A DNA stretch of 64,000 bases. Source: Planctomicrobium piriforme (lineage in GTDB: Bacteria; Planctomycetota; Planctomycetia; Planctomycetales; Planctomycetaceae). Below are positions 25,929 to 34,563 of this stretch, piece by piece. The stretch lies in NCBI GenBank assembly GCA_945860955.1, contig CAMATH010000021.1:1-64000 (forward strand), read 5' to 3'. The position numbers were made by a program, and so were the translations under genes. The notes below the pieces were generated by a model. It searched no databases and had not been told where the DNA came from. It was given only the letters and a program-made list of their open reading frames with translations. Every line of letters begins with the position of its first letter. Positions within the stretch are counted from its first letter, which is position 1.

Positions 25929-26717
25929 TCAGCGCAGCCCCTTGTCCCGCAACAGCGCGTCGGCCCAGCGAGCATCGTCTTCACCGAGCGGAGGCGAAAG
26001 TTCGGCCGAATAGTTGATCTGGCTGTATCGTCCATCGCGATAGCAGTCGTCGAGTAGCGGTTGGAGCCGCAACACGATATCGGTGTCGGTCGGGCGCAGC
26101 GGGATGGGAAGATTCGGCAGCGGTTCCCGGAGTGGCGCGCGGTAGACTTCGCAAATCCCAGGCTGCACGACCCGGCGAATGCAGCAGAGATAGGGGCTGC
26201 GGTTTTTCACGGGCAGCCGGGATTCGGGGGCCGCCAGCACGTACTGCCCGGTGCGAATCAGGTCGATTTCCACCAGATTGACTCCCGACTCCAGATACCG
26301 CCGTTGCTTCTTTCGGTAATTGCGTCTGCCGGTCTCACCCGTCTTGTTGCCCGGACTGAGGACCTCGATCGCCGTCACGACGCGCTGACCCGAACGGGTG
26401 TCGATGATCTCCAAGTGACGTTCGGTTCTCGGCTCATCGAGTTCCACGACCGCCCACGGCTCTGAGAGTCCCACAACCCCCGGTCGGGTCCCCGGCCCGT
26501 TCGATGGCACCAGGACTTCGGCCACGCGAACATCGGGGTAATAGGTATTCCACTCCTCCCCCTCTTCGCCGACCGCCAGACTCTCTTCGATCCGCGCCTG
26601 CAAATCGGGAGGCAACTGCGCATTGATCTGATTGCTGGCGTACACCATCAACCGGGTGTGTATGTCGCTCCAGTGCGACTCGAGGTACGGGTCCATTCCC
26701 GGAAAGGGGCTTTTCAT
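25929..26717 (-). CDS. DUF4058 family protein
   Basis: The 262-residue protein begins with the DUF4058 hallmark MKSPFPGMDPYLES. It carries the conserved ITxR-like core with RHLEIIDTRSGQRVVTAIEVLSPGNK, in which the E-V-L-S-P-x-N-K pattern recalls PD-(D/E)xK-type nuclease folds, followed by EIDLIR. The family is common in Planctomycetes and Cyanobacteria and has no established function. I place the start at the ATG ending at 26717, since the hallmark motif begins there rather than at the upstream ATG at 26732. The stop is 8 bp from the convergent acetamidase stop. Confidence 0.8.
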   Translation of the reverse strand: MKSPFPGMDPYLESHWSDIHTRLMVYASNQINAQLPPDLQARIEESLAVGEEGEEWNTYYPDVRVAEVLVPSNGPGTRPGVVGLSEPWAVVELDEPRTERHLEIIDTRSGQRVVTAIEVLSPGNKTGETGRRNYRKKQRRYLESGVNLVEIDLIRTGQYVLAAPESRLPVKNRSPYLCCIRRVVQPGICEVYRAPLREPLPNLPIPLRPTDTDIVLRLQPLLDDCYRDGRYSQINYSAELSPPLGEDDARWADALLRDKGLR

Positions 26718-27129
26718 GGGAACGAGGGTCAATCAAGAGGCGTGACACAATCGTCGCAGTTTCAGATCGCTCCCGACCACACGACGGAAGCCTCGGTGAT
26801 GGGGATCGATCATACCCCGTGTGTCGCGAGTGTTCAAAGACCACACGATGCGCGTCCAGGGGGACGAGGACCATTGAACGCCAGCCGCACCCGTCAGAAG
26901 GCTGTTATTCCTCACACGGCCGGAAACGAGACAATTTCCGGAAGCGGTATCAAGCTCCCGCTTTGGGAGTTTTTCGATTTCAGCCACTGATCCAGAGAGC
27001 AGGAATGGCGAGCAACTCCATCCTGTTCATCCCTTTCATCCTCTTCATCCTGTCAAATTCTTTCCGTCGGTCGTAGCGCTCTCAGAGCCGAACAAGTACA
27101 TTCCGCAGTTCAAAAACAGTGTTGAGTGG
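26718..27129. other. 412-bp intergenic region holding copy B of the direct repeat
   Basis: Nothing gene-like is seen apart from the repeat copy at 26963-27073. The proximal part should include the promoter of the DUF4058 gene. Confidence 0.55.
26963..27073 (+). repeat. 111-bp direct repeat, copy B
   Basis: This copy differs from 24693-24803 at about seven positions. It lies between the DUF4058 promoter and the 3' end of a PPC-domain gene. Unlike copy A, no opposing arm was found beside it, so it is a single arm here. Confidence 0.8.
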
Positions 27130-29523
27130 TTACCCTCCGCGCCCGACCCCCACGACGATCAGCAGCTCCGTCTCGGACATCACCTTCCACTTTCCATCCT
27201 GTAGCGCGGTCGCACGCAGCAGTAACGTGTGTTCTCCCGCCACCGTCGCTTCGGTCGGCACGCGGATCTTGAGCATCGCCGTCGGCTGTTCCGCAGGCAT
27301 TGTCAACGGCTCGGCCGTGAACAGCGGAGTCTGGGTGTCCCCCGCGACGCGATTCCCCTTTTCCCCCACCAGCTCGACCCGGACCGTTTCCCGGAATTCC
27401 GGCGCGCGGGACAACGCGATCGGGACGGCAATCTCGGAACCCGGGGCGGCTTTGGGTTCTCCCGCCGAATGAGCCAGCTTCATCAGCGCTCCTTCGGGCA
27501 ATATCCCAATCCGCAATTCCTGACGTTGTAACAGCGTTCGCACATTCCCTTTCGGGTCGGCGACCTTCACGGCACCGTTCAAAATCATGCGGCTTGTTTT
27601 GGTCGTCTCGAGCCATTCGGGCACGAAGATCGGGTATTCCACCCGCTTCGCATCGGGAGGGACCGTGAATTCATCGCTCGCGAGTCCCTGACGATGCCGC
27701 TGTTGTTTCGCGGTCATTTCCAGCACGATTTCCCCCTGATAGCCTTCCAGACGGTCGAGCAGAACCGGGGCCAGAAACGTGCTGCCGCGGTGAACTTTGC
27801 GGACATCGTCAAGCCCTTCCGGAGTGATCTTGATCCGCGGCTTCATCACAACGGCCAACAGCACATTTCCAACCGGGCGAACCACCGACTGACCGCCGAC
27901 TGTTCCCGACGCGACGATCTGGCACAGCTTGGCGGAAGCGGGGGCGTCGGCGGCGCACATAAGTTCAAGCGTCAGGTCGCTCTTGTCGGCCGGCACGTTG
28001 AGGTCGGCTGGGGGCGTCACACCGTCGGGAAGTCCCTGCAGACTGAGTGTCACCGGGCCTGCGAATCCACCGCCACGCATGACTTTGACCGGCAGCTTGA
28101 ACTGCCCCCCCAAGGGAATCGAGGCGACTGGTGGAATCGTGACACTGAAATCCTCTTTCGGTTTCTCGATCAGCAATCGATAGCATGCCTCGCGCGTGCC
28201 GCTCTTTCCCGATCGATCGGTGACCACGGCCCGGTAGGTTCCATCTGCGGGGACTGTGAACAGCAGCTCGGCGTCAGTCGTTCCCGGAACATCATCGACG
28301 CGGGCGAGTTCCTTCCCATCGGGGCCAAGGACTGCCAGTTCCAGATCGAGTCGGCGGGCCGGGGAACGGGACTGGGCCACGAGCTTCCAGATCTCCCCTT
28401 TTTTCCCTGCGAATGTGTACTGATCGGTCCCGAACATTGTTTCCAGGGAACCAGTCACCGCGGTCGGCAGTTCAGGAAGCTGGGTTTCCGTCGCACCCGG
28501 AGTCTCTGCGAATTCGCGATCATCACCAATCGCCAGAGCAAACGACGTAGTCAGTCCAAACAGCGTCTCCAGCCGGTAGGGCAAAGTTTTTATGGCGGGA
28601 TCCGCAGGAAACGCGACATCCCGAGTCAGCGACTCCAACTGCGTCCCTCCAGTCGCCAAGCCGTAGCCAACGAATTCGATCGCCCGGGTTTCGCCGCGCC
28701 GGCCTGCCGCCGGATACGCCGCCAGCACGTGCGGACCGGGAGTGAGAATCATCCGATAGACGTACGAACGATCGCCGGCGAAATCGAGATCGTGAATCGA
28801 TACGGTGTACGACACGTCCTGTTGCGCCACGAACGAAAACGTCTGATCGCGCCCTTCGGTGTCGGCGGAATCCGCGACCAGCCGGCCCTTCGCGTCACGC
28901 ACCTGCACCATGGAATGCAAGGGCGAAGCGATCTGCCGCGCGATGACTTCGATTGTGACCGGTCCGGTTTTCGCAACCTCAAACTGATACCGATCGATCT
29001 CTTCAATCCGTCGAATCTGGCCGGAGATCATCACGGGGAGCGCCGGGAGTTTTTGGGGCGCGGCTCGATCCGGATCCTCCAGCACTTCGTTCCCCGAACC
29101 AACGTGGAATTGCGCGACCGGAGAGGGGCCATTCGCATTCGCGACCTGCCATTTCATGAGTCCCGAAGGAACATCGGCAGGGATCGTCAGCCGGGCGCGA
29201 AACTCCCGCGCCTGGGGCCAGGCATACCCGCGCGCCTTCGCGCCAAACCAATAGGGGGGTTCGGGAACCAGGACCGGTCCCGGCGGGCCGATCAGCTCGA
29301 GCTTTACCCGCGGATCGTGGGGAAACAATTGCATATCGGGGGTCCAGTCGAATCCCCCGAGTGTCACCTCGATTGTCTGGCCGGGCGATCCACCGGCGGG
29401 GAGCATGTACCCCACTTCCGGGACGAGTTGCGCATAGGCCGGTCGGCCAGAGAAAAATTCGGCGACCAGCGAAACGCCGGCGAGTAGCGCGATCGACCAC
29501 AGGCGTTTTGGGCGGGAAGTCAT
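27130..29523 (-). CDS. Secreted PPC-domain (pre-peptidase C-terminal) protein
   Basis: The roughly 797-residue protein has a signal peptide (about residues 1-31, ending GRPAYA) and then only beta-rich domains. First comes an Ig-like segment with GGSPGQTIEVTLGGFDW, then two PPC-type domains whose hallmark is an acidic DRYQFEVAKTGPVTIEV-like strand and YTVSIHDLDFAGDRSYVYR, and further Ig-like repeats. No catalytic domain is present. PPC proteins of this type are very numerous in Planctomycetes and often accompany DUF1549/DUF1501 genes. This copy is a paralogue of the 813-residue protein at 34564-37005. The ATG at 29523 has an AGGAG nine bases upstream and is preferred over the adjacent TTG. Confidence 0.85.
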   Translation of the reverse strand: MTSRPKRLWSIALLAGVSLVAEFFSGRPAYAQLVPEVGYMLPAGGSPGQTIEVTLGGFDWTPDMQLFPHDPRVKLELIGPPGPVLVPEPPYWFGAKARGYAWPQAREFRARLTIPADVPSGLMKWQVANANGPSPVAQFHVGSGNEVLEDPDRAAPQKLPALPVMISGQIRRIEEIDRYQFEVAKTGPVTIEVIARQIASPLHSMVQVRDAKGRLVADSADTEGRDQTFSFVAQQDVSYTVSIHDLDFAGDRSYVYRMILTPGPHVLAAYPAAGRRGETRAIEFVGYGLATGGTQLESLTRDVAFPADPAIKTLPYRLETLFGLTTSFALAIGDDREFAETPGATETQLPELPTAVTGSLETMFGTDQYTFAGKKGEIWKLVAQSRSPARRLDLELAVLGPDGKELARVDDVPGTTDAELLFTVPADGTYRAVVTDRSGKSGTREACYRLLIEKPKEDFSVTIPPVASIPLGGQFKLPVKVMRGGGFAGPVTLSLQGLPDGVTPPADLNVPADKSDLTLELMCAADAPASAKLCQIVASGTVGGQSVVRPVGNVLLAVVMKPRIKITPEGLDDVRKVHRGSTFLAPVLLDRLEGYQGEIVLEMTAKQQRHRQGLASDEFTVPPDAKRVEYPIFVPEWLETTKTSRMILNGAVKVADPKGNVRTLLQRQELRIGILPEGALMKLAHSAGEPKAAPGSEIAVPIALSRAPEFRETVRVELVGEKGNRVAGDTQTPLFTAEPLTMPAEQPTAMLKIRVPTEATVAGEHTLLLRATALQDGKWKVMSETELLIVVGVGRGG

Positions 29524-29694
29524 CAAACCAGTCTCCTGGAACTCGAAGGTGGGGGACCGGGTTTATACAGCTTTCGGCACCCGTTTGAGACAATTCACCC
29601 GCAGCAGAACTCATCCAAACCGGACAAAGCGAGGTGGGCGACCACAGATCTGTCGCACGACGGATTGGTTGTTTGACAGAGCCGCATCCGCCAC

Positions 29695-30312
29695 TCAGTT
29701 CTGCAGCTCAACATTCCAATACGCGTCATCCAGAAACTGTTTCCAGGACTCGTACTTGACAATTGTCAACTGGTGGGATAGCATGGGACTCCGTTTGGGT
29801 TTCACCGGCTTCTTAAACAGTCGCATGCCCGCCTGGTACGGCGTCCGTCCCCCTTTGCGGACGTTGCACTTCAGGCAAGCACAGACGATGTTCTCCCAGT
29901 TCGTCTGTCCCCCCTGGCTCCTTGGAACGACGTGGTCGAGACTGAGGTGCTGTGTCGAAAATTTGTGGCCGCAGTACTGACAGCGGTTTTCATCCCGCAG
30001 AAAGATGTTTCTTCGGTTGAACTTTACAACGTTCCGCGGGAACAGGTCGTAGCTCAACAAGCGGATCACCCGGGGAACTTGAACTTCGAAGTTCACCGAC
30101 TGAATCCAGTCTTCGTGTTCCTTCTTCCCCTCAATCTGCGCCTTCCACTCGCTCACTTCCCGCCAACTCTCGAAGTTGTACGAGACGTGCCCTCCGTTCT
30201 CGACCGACACCACTTCGGCCAGCCCCTTACACAGCAGACAAAACGCCCGCCGGACTGACATGACCTGAATGGCCACATACAGTCGATTCAACACCAAAAC
30301 ACTGGACTGCAT
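29695..30312 (-). CDS. HNH endonuclease
   Basis: The roughly 205-residue protein has an N-terminal domain typical of a widespread HNH subfamily (SSVLVLNRLYVAIQVMSVRRAF), then a Zn-type HNH core: a CQYC pair, LSLDHVVPRSQGG with the general-base His, the Asn of NWENIVCACLKCN, and the second CxxC. The subfamily is common in Cyanobacteria and Planctomycetes as a stand-alone chromosomal gene, and its role (DNA repair or defence) is not settled. ATG codons at 30339 and 30312 are possible; I chose 30312 because family similarity starts there. It is divergent from the DUF1549 operon. Confidence 0.88.
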   Translation of the reverse strand: MQSSVLVLNRLYVAIQVMSVRRAFCLLCKGLAEVVSVENGGHVSYNFESWREVSEWKAQIEGKKEHEDWIQSVNFEVQVPRVIRLLSYDLFPRNVVKFNRRNIFLRDENRCQYCGHKFSTQHLSLDHVVPRSQGGQTNWENIVCACLKCNVRKGGRTPYQAGMRLFKKPVKPKRSPMLSHQLTIVKYESWKQFLDDAYWNVELQN

Positions 30313-30573
30313 CGCCGCACTGGGCCGGGCCGCCGACATCGTGTCACTAGTTCCTGCGTATCAAGAAGGGAAGCATCTCTTCACGCCAAGACCGAACGAC
30401 TGCTGTCGCCGAGATGGTGCTCACGCGACTCGTCAAGAGCCTCGGCACAATCCTCTCGTACAGTAAGATCGAATTCTAACGGACGATTCCACAGGGGACA
30501 ACCGCACCCCCCCCGAGGTTCGCGAGAGTTTCACATTCCATTGGTACCCGGCTTCATCCATGGATATACTCCG

Positions 30574-33213
30574 ATGGCAAAGTCGGTGATGACTTGGCGA
30601 GCTCCTTTCCTTCTGATCCCGGACATGCGCGTGATTCGAATCTGCCCCACCAGCCGCCCGTCGCGGATTCTCCCCGGTTTCCGGGAACCGTCGGGGGTGC
30701 GCAAATTGGGGCTGTGTGGGATCGCGATTTTGGCGGTCATGTTCGCACTAGTGTCCGACCAACCGGCGGGCGTCTGTCGTGCCGAAGAAACCGCACCAAC
30801 TCGCACGGTGGGTCGAGAGGCCCGGCCCGCAGTCGATCCCTCCGACCGCATTGTGGAACTGATCATTGAGCCGGCCGACCTGGCGCTCTCCGCCGCCAGT
30901 CGTCAGCAGCAATTGCTGATCACCGGACGAACGTCGACCGAAACCGTGGTCGACGTCACCCGCGATGTCCGAATCGAGATCACGCCACGCCCGGGCCAAT
31001 CCGACGGCATCGCCCGGATGGAGGGGACCACTCTGGTTGGCGCCCATGACGGAGTTTCCGAAATCCTGTTTTCCCTGGGCGATGTGTCGCTCCGCAAGCC
31101 GTTGCGGGTGGCGGGGGTCGATGCGCTCCCACCGGTTCACTTCGCGCTGGATGTGGTTCCGATCCTCTCCAAGCTCGGCTGCAACAGCGGTGGCTGTCAT
31201 GGTCGGGCGAGCGGGCAGAACGGTTTCAAGCTCTCGGTCTTCGGGTTCGACGCCCCCTCCGATTATGAAGCGATCGTCCATCAGGCGCGGGGCCGGCGCG
31301 TCTTCGCATCAAACCCTCAAGAGAGCCTCATTCTGACCAAACCGTCGGGAGGCGTTCCCCATGGCGGCGGAATCCGGCTGAAAAAAGGCTCGCTCGATTA
31401 CCAGGTGTTGTCTCAATGGGTCGATCAGGGATTGCCGGTCGGTGATGCCAACGCCCCCCGACTTGTCGGACTGCGTGTCTCTCCCACGGAACGTGTGCTG
31501 CGAGCCGGTGCCGAGCAGCAGATTCTCGCGACAGCGCTCTATTCCGATGGCAGCACACGCGATGTCTCGTCCGCCGCCTTCTACTCGGGGAATGCCCCGC
31601 ATGTCGCGGAAGTCGACGCGCGCGGCTTGATTCGGTGCGGGCAAAACCCGGGCGAGGCGTCGATCACCGTCAACTACATGGGACAGGTCGCCGCCGTCCA
31701 GGTGCAGTCCCCCCGTGCCAATGGCCCGATCCCGTATCCCGAATTGCCGATCCAGAACGAAGTCGATCGTTTCGTCTGGGCGAAACTCCAGAAGATGGGA
31801 TTGCTCCCGTCAGAACGGTGTGACGACGCGACGTTCCTCAGGCGGTCAACGCTCGACTGCCTGGGAACGCTTCCCACGCCCGAGGAAGTCCGCGAGTTTC
31901 TCGCTGACCGCGGATCGGACAAACGCTCGCGCTGGATCGACCAGTTACTCGCCCGCGAAGAATTCGCCGACTTCTGGTCGTTGAAGTGGGCCGACATTCT
32001 GTTGGTCGACCGCGAAAAACTGGGGGACCGCGGCGCGTACGAACTGCACCGCTGGTTGCGCGAGCAGTTCGCGAAGAACCGCCCGTACGATCAATGGGTG
32101 CATGAGCTGCTGACCGCTTCCGGAGACTCGGCGAAGTCTGGTCCGGTGAATTTCTATCGCTCGTGCGACACTCCCGACGCCCTCGCCCGAACGCTCAGTC
32201 AGGCGTTTCTGGGGATTCGGGTCGAATGTGCCCAGTGTCATCACCACCCGTTCGAAAAGTGGTCGCAGGAGGACTATTACAGCCTCGCGGGCTTCTTTAA
32301 CGGAATGGAATTGAAACCATTGGCGAAGGACCGGGTGCTGGTGTTTCACGCGGGCTATCGCGATCTCGTGATTCCGCAGACGACTCAGGCCGTCGTCGCC
32401 AAAGTGTTCGACGCGCCGGTGTCTCCCCGACTCAAGACGGGGGATCCGCGCATCGTTCTGGCCGACTGGTTGACCGCAGCCGACAATCCGTGGTTCGCGA
32501 AACTCGCCGTCAATCGCCTGTGGAAACACTACCTCGGTCGTGGACTGGTCGAAGCGGAAGACGATTTGCGATCGACAAATCCTCCCACAAACGGCCCCCT
32601 GCTCGATTTTCTCTCCCAAAGACTCGTGGAGTCAAAATTCGACCTCAAAGCGACCATGCGATTGATCATGAACAGTCGCACGTACCAACTTGAGAGCGAA
32701 CCGAATGCCAACAACGCGGGAGACGAGCAGAACTTTTCGTTCTACATGGTGAAACGTCTTCCGGCCGAGACGCTGCTCGACGGGATCAGCGCGGTGACGG
32801 GAGTTGCCGAGTCGTTTCCAGGAAGGCCGCTGGGAACCCGGGCGATCGCGCTCTGGGACAATCGGCTGCCGTCGTACTTTCTGGAGATTTTCGGTCGCCC
32901 GGAACGAACGACTCCCTGCGAATGCGGTCGGTCGAGCGACCCGACCATGGCGCAGGCGTTGCATTTGATGAACGCTCCCGAGGTGGAGTCGAAGATCACC
33001 CACCCCGAAGGACGGATCGCCCGGTTGATCGCCGACGGTGCGACCGAGGAGCGTCTGGTGGAAGAACTGACACTGGCCGCCCTGGGTCGATTTCCGGACG
33101 AGAGACTCAAAGGAGTGGGGCGCAAGCTGTTTGCCTCTTCCTCACCCCGGGAAGCGGCCGAAGATTTTCTGTGGACACTGCTCAACTCGTACGATTTCCT
33201 GCTGATCAAGTAG
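30574..33213 (+). CDS. DUF1549/DUF1553 domain protein with CX4CH motif
   Basis: The protein (about 880 residues) has a long basic N-terminus with one hydrophobic helix, a beta-rich Ig/Big_2-like part, a CNSGGCHG motif (around 31180-31200) of the CX4CH type seen in planctomycete cytochrome-like segments, a second Big_2-like domain, then DUF1549 (from EVDRFVWAKL) and DUF1553 (from SPRLKTGDPRIVLADW). These domains have no proven activity; they are strongly expanded in Planctomycetes and pair with DUF1501. The start is uncertain: a TTG at 30541, ATG at 30574, 30589 or 30625, and a GTG at 30697 placed just before the hydrophobic helix are all in frame. It is first of a three-gene operon. Confidence 0.85.
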   Translation: MAKSVMTWRAPFLLIPDMRVIRICPTSRPSRILPGFREPSGVRKLGLCGIAILAVMFALVSDQPAGVCRAEETAPTRTVGREARPAVDPSDRIVELIIEPADLALSAASRQQQLLITGRTSTETVVDVTRDVRIEITPRPGQSDGIARMEGTTLVGAHDGVSEILFSLGDVSLRKPLRVAGVDALPPVHFALDVVPILSKLGCNSGGCHGRASGQNGFKLSVFGFDAPSDYEAIVHQARGRRVFASNPQESLILTKPSGGVPHGGGIRLKKGSLDYQVLSQWVDQGLPVGDANAPRLVGLRVSPTERVLRAGAEQQILATALYSDGSTRDVSSAAFYSGNAPHVAEVDARGLIRCGQNPGEASITVNYMGQVAAVQVQSPRANGPIPYPELPIQNEVDRFVWAKLQKMGLLPSERCDDATFLRRSTLDCLGTLPTPEEVREFLADRGSDKRSRWIDQLLAREEFADFWSLKWADILLVDREKLGDRGAYELHRWLREQFAKNRPYDQWVHELLTASGDSAKSGPVNFYRSCDTPDALARTLSQAFLGIRVECAQCHHHPFEKWSQEDYYSLAGFFNGMELKPLAKDRVLVFHAGYRDLVIPQTTQAVVAKVFDAPVSPRLKTGDPRIVLADWLTAADNPWFAKLAVNRLWKHYLGRGLVEAEDDLRSTNPPTNGPLLDFLSQRLVESKFDLKATMRLIMNSRTYQLESEPNANNAGDEQNFSFYMVKRLPAETLLDGISAVTGVAESFPGRPLGTRAIALWDNRLPSYFLEIFGRPERTTPCECGRSSDPTMAQALHLMNAPEVESKITHPEGRIARLIADGATEERLVEELTLAALGRFPDERLKGVGRKLFASSSPREAAEDFLWTLLNSYDFLLIK

Positions 33214-33224
33214 AGAGTCACCCG

Positions 33225-34553
33225 ATGCTGCCATCTTTCTGTGACGGAATCGACCGCCGGGGCTTTTTGAAGGTCGGTTCGCTCGGCGGCCTGAGCCTGG
33301 CGGAGGCGCTGCGGATGCAGTCGCTCTACGCGGCTCAGCCCGGTGCCACGCCGCGCAAGGACATCAACTGCATTTTCATCTTCATCATCGGCGGAATGGC
33401 CCACCAGGATCTGTGGGATCCCAAGCCCGACGCGCCGGCGGAGATTCGGGGGGACTTTACCCCCATCCGGACCGCCGTCCCGGGGATGTTCGTGTCGAAC
33501 ATTCTGCCGCACACCGCTCAGGTGACCGACCAGCTCGCGATCCTGCGGGGATTGACGCACACCGATCCCGACCACACCGCCGGCTATCATGTGATGATGA
33601 CCGGCGCACATCCCGGCACCGGAGGGAACTTCAACCGCAACAAGCAGGACAACAACGTTCACCCGTCGCTCGGTTCGATGGTGGCGAAAGTCGGGGGAGG
33701 GAACGGCTCGCTGCCGCCGTATATCTCGGTCCCCAATTTCCTCAACAGTGGTGGACCGGCGTTTCTGGGGGCGAGCTACGCGCCGTTCGTGATTGAATCG
33801 GACCCCGCCTCTCCCGAGTTTTCCGTTCGCGACATTGTGCTGCCGGAAGGGGTGGCCAGTGACCGTAGCGTGCGCCGGCAGACGGCATTGCGGGAAGTGA
33901 ACCGTTTTCAGCGGGAAGCCGAGCGGGCGAATAAGACGGTTCAGGCGGTCGACATCTTCCAGGAGAAGGCGTACAACCTGATGACGTCTCAGAAGGCGAA
34001 AGAGGCGTTCGACATCACGCGGGAAAAAGAGGAGACGCGGTCAAGTTACGGCATGACCAGTCTGGGCCAGTGCTGTCTGTTGGGACGCCGGCTGGTCGAG
34101 GCGGGTTGCCGATTTGTGTCGATTGAAAACGGGCACTGGGACACCCATCGCAAGAACACCATGAGCCTGCGGGATCTGCTGGTGCCCGCGCTCGATCAGG
34201 GGGTGGCGGCACTGCTGACCGACTTGAAACAGCGGGGAATGCTCGACTCGACGCTGGTGGTGGTGACAACGGAGTTTGGCAGAACCCCCCGCATCAATCC
34301 GATGGCGGGGCGTGACCACTGGCCCCAGGCGTTTTCGATTGTGATGGCGGGAGCCGGCATTCAAGGGGGCCGCGTGATCGGCGCCACCGACGCGCAGGCG
34401 GCCTACGTGACCGACCGACCGGTCACTCCACCCGACATGGCAGCGACGGTTCTCAAACTGCTGGGGGTCGATCCGGACATCGTCGTTCAGACGCCGGTCG
34501 GGCGACCGGTCCAGCTCGCCAACGGCGGCCACCCCGTCAACGAATTGCTCTAG
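33225..34553 (+). CDS. DUF1501 family protein (exported, Tat-like leader)
   Basis: The 442-residue protein begins with a DRRGFLKVGSLGGLSL leader, which resembles a twin-arginine or related export signal. The rest is a DUF1501 domain related to the alkaline phosphatase/sulfatase fold: FIFIIGGMAHQDLWDPKP near the start, MMTGAHPG, VTTEFGRTPR and the GRDHWPQAFS site near the end. DUF1501 proteins occur beside DUF1549/DUF1553 proteins throughout Planctomycetes, which suggests a two-component exported system; the substrate is unknown. A GAGAG precedes the ATG at 33225, 11 bp after the DUF1549 gene stop. The frame extends upstream within that gene but without support. Confidence 0.9.
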   Translation: MLPSFCDGIDRRGFLKVGSLGGLSLAEALRMQSLYAAQPGATPRKDINCIFIFIIGGMAHQDLWDPKPDAPAEIRGDFTPIRTAVPGMFVSNILPHTAQVTDQLAILRGLTHTDPDHTAGYHVMMTGAHPGTGGNFNRNKQDNNVHPSLGSMVAKVGGGNGSLPPYISVPNFLNSGGPAFLGASYAPFVIESDPASPEFSVRDIVLPEGVASDRSVRRQTALREVNRFQREAERANKTVQAVDIFQEKAYNLMTSQKAKEAFDITREKEETRSSYGMTSLGQCCLLGRRLVEAGCRFVSIENGHWDTHRKNTMSLRDLLVPALDQGVAALLTDLKQRGMLDSTLVVVTTEFGRTPRINPMAGRDHWPQAFSIVMAGAGIQGGRVIGATDAQAAYVTDRPVTPPDMAATVLKLLGVDPDIVVQTPVGRPVQLANGGHPVNELL

Positions 34554-34563
34554 AGACCTCGCG

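Noticed and set aside
27694-29487. Plus-strand frame of 597 codons
   Set aside because: It is antisense to the PPC-domain gene, with Arg-rich composition and no family motif.
32922-33224. N-terminal extension of the DUF1501 protein
   Set aside because: It overlaps the DUF1549/DUF1553 gene in another frame, and the export leader begins at the ATG at 33225.
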